Both the position numbers and the translations under genes were made by a program. Under the pieces are notes generated by a model. The model ran no database searches and was not told where the DNA came from. It saw only the letters and a program-made list of their open reading frames with translations. A stretch of 64,000 bases of DNA from Symsagittifera roscoffensis. Taxonomy: Eukaryota; Xenacoelomorpha; Acoela; Convolutidae. The stretch covers positions 48,743,220-48,807,219 of the forward strand of contig NC_087063.1 in assembly GCF_963678635.1 (NCBI RefSeq), written 5' to 3'. This document shows positions 56,838-64,000 of the stretch, in pieces (the stretch's first letter is position 1; each line of letters opens with the position of its first letter).

Positions 56838-58600
56838 TTAGAGTATATGAATATATATGTAAATCAATATTGGGATTTCGGGCAATTTTTTGAGTGGTTG
56901 CATAAGTGTAGAGTATGGTGTGAGCAGATAGTATTCATATTCATCAGAGTTTAATTGTACTACATTGTGGCTATTTTCTGATCCACGTGTGACTGCTGAA
57001 TCCCAAAAATAAGTTATGCGGGAGAGTGTATCAACAAAGTGTACTTTATTTTTGTAGAATATTGGGTTTCTCTTATAGCATCTTTCTTTTTTTCTTCGAA
57101 TACAAACAAAGGTGACACTTTTTTGGTACAGGTGTATTACCATAACAAATTTCCTTCGTAGTCAATAAAATTTGATCTGTTTTCTGACATTAAATATCCT
57201 GTATAAGGGATTTTTAGTACTGCTAGTGCAAGTGATTGTTAAATTTGTGTACGTTCAGGTTCGCATAAATTATGGAGTGTTTAAAGTTCTGTCAAAGACA
57301 ATTCTTGGAAAATTCTGCTTATTGTGTAATCTAACTTCATGTCTAAGAGTATGTCATAGCGGATTGCGCCGAAATTAGTGTTGTTCATAAGTGATAGTTC
57401 CTGTAAGCGTGTACTATGTGTGTCTTGTGGTCTTAAATTTCCACCGACTCCTCCTGTATTCTTTTGAAATTTTACTGGGACGTATGATTTTTTGTCTGTG
57501 GTTGAGTGAGATGTAGCCATTTGATGTATTATTGTTTTCCTGTATTCAGGTCAAAACCATCTTCGTATTCGACAAGAATTTCTGAATATTGTGTTTTGTA
57601 AAGTCGTTTGGTGTATTTACACGCTAGTTTTGTTTCTGGGTACATTTGAAAACGTGTTAAGTTATTTTTCTTTATTATTAAGGTTTCTAATTTTATAATT
57701 ACTTTGTCTATTTTGTTCAGGGTTTACAACTTCAAACGGGATTGATTCAATAAAACAATTTTGATGAAATTTTATCATTCTAGGGTGTGTCTTTCCTACT
57801 TGAAATGTTGTACAAGTGTCTTCGGGAAACCAAACGATTGTTGCTTGTGTGCGCGTAGTAGGATCGCAATATCCTTGGTCGTTTTTGCAAGGCAGTCTGA
57901 TTCCTAGATAAATTAAAGTGTCAGCTTTTAAATCACGTGTTAGTTGTACTTTTTCAAGTTGTTATTTCCAATCAAAAAACATTATTTCTCGGTATCCTTT
58001 ATTTTTTGTACCTGCTTTACAATTTGAGGGATTGTTTATTCCAATGTGTGGTATCCAATTTTTATCATGGAGATCATATGTTAATCTTCCATTTGCTCTG
58101 TGAAGGGGGTATTTGGTATCTAATCTTTATGACCTTGGTATCTTTCAAGTTCGGCTTGATGCGCTAAGTCTGGAAAAACTCGAAAATTTACTAGTTTTTA
58201 TTACTAGTCTGTTTTTATTTCCGTTTGAAAATTGTGAACAACGTACTTTCTTTTCGGAAAATGTTGCTGTAATATTGTATCCTGTTAGTGTTGTTGCTCG
58301 GGCTTTTGAGTATAAGGTTGCTATTACATTTGTGCTTTCTATAGCTTGTGGTTCTGATTCGCATTGTTTTACTTGATTTATAGCGTATTTGTGTAGTGTT
58401 TTTTGTTCGTTTTCTTCACAATCGTAGTGTGTTACTAGTAAATCCTGAGGTCCTGTGCAAGGAGAAGGATTTTGGTTTAGTTCGGAAAAAATGAGAAAAC
58501 GAAGGTGATGAAATGTGAATGTCTTTAGAATATACATGTGTATGATAATCCTGAGTATGGATTATAAAAAACTATTTATCCGAGTGTCTTTTTTGTATAA
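56838..58600 (-). pseudogene. env-like glycoprotein, copy C (left set)
   Basis: Fragments 56838-57143 (FYKNKVHFVDTLSRITYFWD core), 57281-57520 (NTNFGAIRYDILLDMKLDY) and 58145-58537 (HYDCEENEQKTLHKYAINQV) match copy B in order. Compared with the right set, about 110 bp is missing near 58200. Inactive. Confidence 0.65.
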
Positions 58601-58622
58601 CTATCGTACTACATTGTGTGCG

Positions 58623-58668
58623 CTAGATTATAGATTGATTAGTTAGATGGTTATTTGAAATATCGGAC
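58623..58668 (-). other. Candidate 46-nt intron, copy C left set
   Basis: Donor CAG|GTCCGA and acceptor ...ATCTAG on the minus strand, same length as the other two. Beyond the acceptor the sequence jumps to env by deletion. Confidence 0.5.
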
Positions 58669-59678
58669 CTGAAGAGGTGGTCAAGGATTTTGGAGAAGTT
58701 TATGTAGGTTTGAGCTACAGAAAAAAAACGATGAAAAAGTTGCAAAAAGTATCAGGGTGAGGATGAATAGTTCGAAAAAGTTGGATATAAAAATTATGAA
58801 AAATTTGAAAAAGTTGGAGATTATTGAAAAAAATTTAGAAATAATATTGAGGATTGTATGAACTGTTTTAGAAATTAGTGTTTGCAGAAGTGATTTCTTC
58901 GTCGAAATATTTTTTGCTTTTTGAGGCTAAATTCAAGTGTGGTAGAATTTTTATTGATTTTTTGACAAGTGCGTTGAGATTCGGCAATTTTTGAGAGGGG
59001 AAAGTCTGGAGAGCTCCTAAATGCCTTCTTGGTTTTGTTGTTTTTTATCGGATGATTGGGGGTATCTGAGAGTTATTCGTTCTTTAGGCTAAATGATCGT
59101 GTCTATTTTTTTTGCCTGAGGTATTTTTGAGGTCTAAGCTGGTACAATATTGTTAATCTTTGTGTTGCTTGATAGGGGATGGTTGTAACTTTGAAATTTC
59201 GTTTATTTCAGGTGTCAATGTTTAGTGGTTTGCTTATTTTTGACTTGGAGGTTTTTGAGTTATAGTTACAGATTAGCTTGAGGTTGGTTGTTTGTCGGCT
59301 AATGAAGTCCTTTTAAAAATGAGGTGATGGCTCGGAAAAGCTTCTGTTTGGCTGAATTTGAACTAGTTTGTTCTAATGCTTTTCAGCAGAAGTTTTTAAG
59401 AAAAATGTTCAGTTCATGAAAATATCTTCAAGAGGTGAAAATGTGAATGAATTTAGAGTGGTTTTTGAAGCTCAACTTTCTTTAATATTTTAGATTGTGG
59501 GATGAATATTTTGTAATCTTTTCGCGGCTGATTTCGAAGTCGTGTTGATTGTCTCTGTGGAGATTATTTCTTTTTGATTTTGTGGTGTGATTTTTCTTCT
59601 AGTTTTCGATTTTTTCTTTCTCTTTCAGGTTTATCTGCGTTTTTTGATATTTTTTGGGAAAGTTCTTTTTCTTTTTAT
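58669..59678 (-). other. Membrane exon 1 and pol-env intergenic region, copy C left set
   Basis: 58669-58930 matches 63750-63999 closely (same hydrophobic exon). The rest has no open frame and corresponds to 43390-43966 of copy B. Confidence 0.5.
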
Positions 59679-60440
59679 CTAAATGTTTTTGTTTGACTTG
59701 TGTATCAGTGTTTTGATTTTGGTTTTGTTCTGAACAATTTGGGATGACTTTAAGTCCTGTAAAAGAGTATAATTTAGTAAGTTCTCGAAGCGCGTACTCT
59801 TTTGGGTAATAGGTAAAATATTGTTTCGATGTTGAAAAATTTCTTTTTTGTTCAAGTCTGTAAGTTTGTATGTTACATCCGTGAGTTTATCAATTATTTG
59901 ATACAGTTTTTTTCGGAGTGGTTGTAAATTTATAGAGATTCCTTTTTCTGTTAAAAAGTTTAGCATTAAAACATATGTTCCAAATTTTAAATTTATAGCT
60001 GGGGTAAATCAAGAATATATTTGGGAATTTATGTACTGTCTTTGTAACAGTTTTTTTGTTAATTACTGGTAAATTTCGTTGTGTTTTCATCTCTATTTAA
60101 AATCCAGTCGGTGTGTTCCGGAAGCTAATTTTAAAAATTGTGGATGATGAAAATGATCTTCATCATGGGTATGTCGTGGTAAATTGTAACATTTTGATTC
60201 TTTAGTCAGTTGGCAATAGCCTTGTGCATTTTTTGAAGAATTTGCTCTGAACATTATTGGTTTCCGTGGTTTCTGGTTGAAAACCGTTTCATGGGCTGAT
60301 AGTCTTAGGGTTGTTGTGATTTATGAGTTATAAGATGGTGGGAACAATTTTACATTTGTTGACCATTCAGTACATCGTGTGTCATTTCCGTTAATGATAC
60401 ATCTATGATATTCTTGTAGTTAACGGTTCAAGCCTTCGAC
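59679..60440 (-). pseudogene. Pol C-terminus (GPY/F module), copy C
   Basis: The frame 59679-59966 reads LNFLTEKGISINLQPLRKKL then YQIIDKLTDVTYKLTDLNKK, the GPY/F-type integrase end. 59967-60440 holds broken C-terminal integrase with a block equivalent to HDEDHFHHPQILKLASGTH of B. Confidence 0.6.
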
Positions 60441-60701
60441 TAAACCATTTGTCCAGTGTGCATGAGATGTACGTGGTTTGTGTTTAAAGTTATATAAATG
60501 GCATACTGTTATGATTTCGTTGTTTAAAAATTCAGTGCCATTGTCTGTAACAAGGATTTCGGGTAAACTGAATTTTGCTTTCCAGTGTTCGTAAAGTGTT
60601 GTATATGCATAGTAAGCATTACAATGAGGTACTGGGCTTAGTGCTACTGGGACGTATGAGTTTTCGTCTGTGGTTGAGTGAGATGTAGCCATTTGATGCA
60701 T
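60420..60701 (-). pseudogene. In-frame env-integrase chimera
   Basis: 93 open codons that begin as env (ATSHSTTDENSYVPV) and pass at 60645-60647 into integrase (ALSPVPHCNAYYAYTTLYEH, then LVTDNGTEFLNNE and TNGLVEGLNR). The shared GTA codon at the join suggests a recombination with 3-base microhomology. The integrase part has the second Asp; Glu at the third position reads GLVEG. Confidence 0.8.
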
Positions 60702-61650
60702 TACTGTTTTCCTGTATTCATGTCAAAACCATCTTCGTATTCGACAAGAAATTCTGAATATTGTGTTTTGTAAAGTCGTTTGGTGTATTTACATGCTAGT
60801 TCTGTTTCTGGGTACATTTGAAAACGTGTTAAGTTATTTTCTTTATTATTCAGGTTTCTAATTTTATGATTATTTTGTCTATTTTGTTCAGGGTTTACAA
60901 CTTCAAACGGGATTGATTCAATAAAACAATTTTGATGAAATTTTATCATTCTAGGGTGTGTCTTTCCTACTTGAAATGTTGTACAAGTGTCTTCGGGAAA
61001 CCAAACGATTGTTGCTTGTGTGCGCGTAGTAGGATCGCATTATCCTTGGTCGTTTTTGCAAGGCAGTCTGATTCCTAGATAAATTAAAGTGTCAGCTTTT
61101 AAATCACGTGTTAGTTGTACTTTTTCAAGTTGTTATTTCCAATCAAAAAACATTATTTCTTGGTATTCTTTATTTTTTGCACCTGCTTTACAATTTGAGG
61201 GATTGTTTATTCCAATGTGTGGTATCCAATTTTTATCATGGAGATCATATGTTAATCTTCCATTTGCTCTGTGAGGGGGGCATTTGGTATCTAGTCTTTA
61301 TGACCTTGGTATCCTTCAAGTTCGGCTTGATGCGCTGAGTCTGGAAAAAACTTGAAAATTTACTAGTTTCCTGTTTGTGCCTATGTTTGGTGTAAAGTTT
61401 AGTCGCTTTAGTTCGTTTTTACAGTCTTGAGGGCTGGGATGTAATAATCTTTTGATGTAACTTTGGTAGAAAGATTCATGGTCTAGTCTGTTTTTATTTC
61501 CATTTGAAAATTGTGAACAATGTACTTTCTTTTCGGAAAATGTTGCTGTAAATTTGTATCCTGTTAGAGTTGATGCTCGGGCTTTTGAGTATATTGTACC
61601 TATTACATTTGTGGTTTCTATAGCATGTGGTTCGGATTCACATTGTGTTA
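60701..61650 (-). pseudogene. env-like glycoprotein, copy C (right set), N and middle parts
   Basis: The frame 60701-60949 (MIKFHQNCFIESIPFEVVNP) and sequence to 61650 duplicate 57540-58400. It ends at the junction with integrase, so the core and anchor are absent. Confidence 0.6.
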
Positions 61651-62478
61651 CTTGATTTATAGCATTTTTATGTAGTGTTTTTTGTTCGTTTTCTTCACAA
61701 TCGTAGTGTGTTACTAGTAAATCCTGAGGTCCTGTGCGAGCAGAAGGTTTTTGGTTTGGTTCAGAAAAATTGAGAAAAAAAAGTGTTGAAATGTGAATAT
61801 CTTTAGAATATACATGTGTATGATAATTTTGAGTATGGATTATAAAAAGTTATTTATCCGAGTGTCTTTTTTATATATCTATCGTAATTATATATTATTT
61901 CTGTTGTCATAAATGGGGGAGATGAAGATTGAGCTGTTATATTAGGAGGGTCTAATGGAAATGGGTGTTGAACAATGTTATTAAGTCTTACCGTAAGTTC
62001 AAATTTTAGTGTGAGACTGCTTTGTTTTAGTATTTGGATGTTATGATCTTTGTGAATATCGTACTTGATTTATAGCATTTTTATGTAGTGTTTTTTGTTC
62101 GTTTTCTTCACAATCGTAGTGTGTTACTAGTAAATCCTGAGGTCCTGTGCGAGCAGAAGGTTTTTGGTTTGGTTCAGAAAAATTGAGAAAAAAAAGTGTT
62201 GAAATGTGAATATCTTTAGAATATACATGTGTATGATAATTCTTAGTATGGATTATAAAAACTTATTTATCCGAGTGTCTTTTTTATATATCTATCGTAT
62301 TTATATATTATTTCTGTTGTCATAAATGGGGGAGATGAAGATTGAGCTGTTATATTAGGAGGGTCTAATGGAAATGGTTGTTGAACAATGTTATTAAGTC
62401 TTACCGTAAGTTCAAATTTTAGTGTGAGACTGCTTTGTTTTAGTATTTGGATGTTATGACCTTTGTGAATATCGTGTC
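61650..62478 (-). repeat. 415-bp tandem duplication in env
   Basis: 61650-62064 and 62065-62478 are almost identical. Both start TTGATTTATAGCATTTTTAT and end in TTTGTGAATATCGT. Only a few differences, so it is recent. Confidence 0.92.
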
Positions 62479-63219
62479 GATATTGTAATCTATTTAGTGC
62501 CCACTTATGTAGTCTGCTACTTTCTTGATGTCAAACAAATAATGGTGGGTGTGCTACGAATGTATTTCAATCTAATTGTAGTGGTATATTATGAGATGAT
62601 TGTTCTTGATATCGGGAACCAAGATTTGTAGGGAAATTTAGAGGAAAGGTTGATGGTGACATTTGACATAAAGAAGGTGTTGAAGGAAGGGAAAGTGTTT
62701 CGGGTATTATTGATAGTGTTATATCGAATGAAACATCAACTGGGTTGTTTACTAAATTTGCTTCACTGTGAGGGTATTTGTGCGTAACCCGATATGGAAG
62801 ATTTGTAGGAAATTTTGAAGGGAAAGGAGTTTGTGAAATTGGAGTTTAAGAAGGGGTTGAAAGAAGTGAAAGAGTTTTAGATAGTGACAAAGATGAGTCA
62901 GATGAAACGTCTATTGGATCAATTACTAAATTTGGTTCGCCTTGGGGAAAAACATGTGTCACCCAATAAAAGAGTGTTTCTGTAGTGGCTGGGGGATCGA
63001 AAGGGTTTTCTCTGATTTGTTCAGATGTAGGGGTTGAACCTAAATAATCTGATGGGATGTTTGTTGTGTTTTGTTGTGATGGAGTCTGTGGGGTACTTTG
63101 AATTGTACTGCTAGAAAAGTATACAGGATTTGTTGTTGGTGAATGAGGTATGTCGAATTGAACTCTGGTGTTTTGTAAATTTCTATTTTGTCTTGGTTGA
63201 ATAATTTGTCGATTTATTT
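62479..63219 (-). pseudogene. Mucin-like PTS-rich ORF upstream of env, copy C
   Basis: In two frames it matches 44693-45352 of copy B: NIPSDYLGSTPTSEQIRENP, LNFPTNLGSRYQEQSS. The P[IV]DVS..TLSL.STPS block occurs twice (about 62660-62820 and 62840-62968), once in B. Confidence 0.55.
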
Positions 63220-63703
63220 CTAGTGTGTTTTGGTTTTGACTATGATGTCTTGCTCTTCTAAGATCTTGTTGAAGAGGGGGTATGTATTATATACTGGTTC
63301 GTATTGTGATTTGCTTAAAGGTGCTTGGCGAGTTACTGGTTCTATTGGTTCGGACAACCGTGCGTGTCTTTCTTCAACTGTATAGGGATTATCTTGAAAA
63401 GAGATGCGTGTTGATGATTGAGGATTATGTGTTTTTGTATTTGTTGGGGTTGTCGGAGGTTTTTGGGAGGTTGTTTGTAGGGACTGATGTGGGCGTTGTT
63501 GATTAGCAATTTTGGAAAAGTGTTTTGAATTTTTTTTAGAAGAAATTTTATGTTTACTATAATATTCTTCAATAAAAAGGATTAAAAGTATCGTTGCTAA
63601 AGCGAAGGTTACGATAGCTTTTTTTATGCATTTATATATTGTCATTATTAGTGATGTCAAAAATGTGAGAAATATTATAAAAAGGAGCAAAACATCTGTT
63701 CTA
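63220..63703 (-). CDS. Membrane ORF, exon 2, copy C (open)
   Basis: 156 codons. The hydrophobic pair LLFIIFLTFLTSLIMTIYKC and KKAIVTFALATILLILFIEE makes two membrane segments. A P/Q/T-rich stretch and PYTVEERHARLSEPIEP follow, matching copy B. Upstream sequence is open up to the acceptor, and the frame agrees with exon 1 across the 46-nt intron, so splicing would join the two without a stop. Role unknown. Confidence 0.6.
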
Positions 63704-63749
63704 CTAAATAGATGTTTGATTATTTAGATGGTTATTTGAAATATTGTAC
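63704..63749 (-). other. Candidate 46-nt intron, copy C right set
   Basis: Donor CAG|GTACAA, CTAAAT-type branch sequence and acceptor ATTTAG on the minus strand. Same length as 44182-44227. Confidence 0.65.
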
Positions 63750-63999
63750 CTGAAGAGGTGGTCAAGGATTTTGGAGAAGTTTATGTAGATTTGAGCTACA
63801 GAATAAAATACGATGAAAAAGTTGCAAAAAGTATCAGGGTGAGGATGCATAGTTCGAAAAAGTTGGATATAAAATTTATGAAAAATTTGAAAAAGTTGGA
63901 GATTATTGAAAAAAAATAGAAATAATATTGAGGATTGTATGAACTGTTTTACAAATTAGTATTTGCAGAAGTGATTTCCTTGTCGAGTTATTTTTTGCT
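63750..63999 (-). CDS. Membrane ORF, exon 1, copy C (cut by window edge)
   Basis: An open hydrophobic frame ending KILDHLF before the donor, in phase with exon 2. Copy B has QILDHIY. Start lies within or beyond the edge. Confidence 0.45.
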
Positions 64000-64000
64000 T

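Larger units (their letters stand above)
53423..63999 (-). mobile_element. Same LTR-element family, copy C, rearranged
   Basis: Minus-strand order from the right edge: membrane exon 1, intron, membrane/mucin-like ORF, env N-part, then an abrupt junction (60645-60647) to integrase, pol tail, membrane exon 1, intron, env, PTS tail, C-terminal ORF, 3' untranslated region and 3' LTR. Parts present twice (env, exon 1) show recombination between copies or duplication. The element continues past the window. Confidence 0.85.

Overview
The window is AT-rich eukaryotic DNA made almost entirely of mobile and repetitive elements. I recognise no intact host gene, rRNA or tRNA. LTR retrotransposons with env-like genes, a LINE with an AP-endonuclease, a Mutator-like DNA transposon, long satellite units and candidate short GT-AG introns point to an invertebrate animal. 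A rotifer- or cnidarian-like AT-rich genome would fit, but the taxon is an inference.

Layout. 1-13301 (minus): copy A of a very long Ty3/gypsy-like LTR element (5' LTR 12910-13301, PBS, gag remnant, pol, env-like module), running off the left edge. Its far end carries a second, partly deleted TM-env segment (1-1960). 13302-18815: dispersed repeats surrounding a TA-flanked terminal-inverted-repeat element (13817-18587) full of TATAATC palindromes, with an L1/Tx1-like LINE (minus) inside. 18950-28703: four tandem non-coding units of about 2 kb, the last split by a 1.5 kb palindrome-rich insertion (27101-28592). 28704-30045: no recognised gene. 30092-32062: decayed Mutator-like element with long TIRs, itself inserted in a dispersed repeat that recurs beside copies A and B. 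32839-51957 (plus): copy B, complete end to end, with two 410-bp TG...CA LTRs, a candidate 4-bp target duplication, PBS, gag, protease, RT, RNase H, integrase, a transmembrane/mucin-like ORF, an env-like glycoprotein, a Pro/Thr/Ser-rich tail and a further conserved ORF, about 19.1 kb in all. 51958-53422: unrecognised spacer. 53423-63999 (minus): copy C of the same family, with its 3' LTR at 53423-53792, rearranged internally and running off the right edge.

How the parts fit. Copies A, B and C share gene order and sequence, so they explain one another. gag and pol would copy and integrate the element. The region after pol is about 6 kb, where a retroviral env usually takes 1.5-2 kb. It begins with a membrane ORF interrupted by a candidate 46-nt intron found in three segments, continues through mucin-like sequence and a glycoprotein core, and ends with a Pro/Thr/Ser-rich tail and a conserved domain of about 300 residues. 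All copies carry frameshifts and stops, so none looks functional. The best candidates for something undescribed are the size and organisation of this env module, the conserved intron, and a palindrome in the LTR whose stem is kept by compensatory changes.
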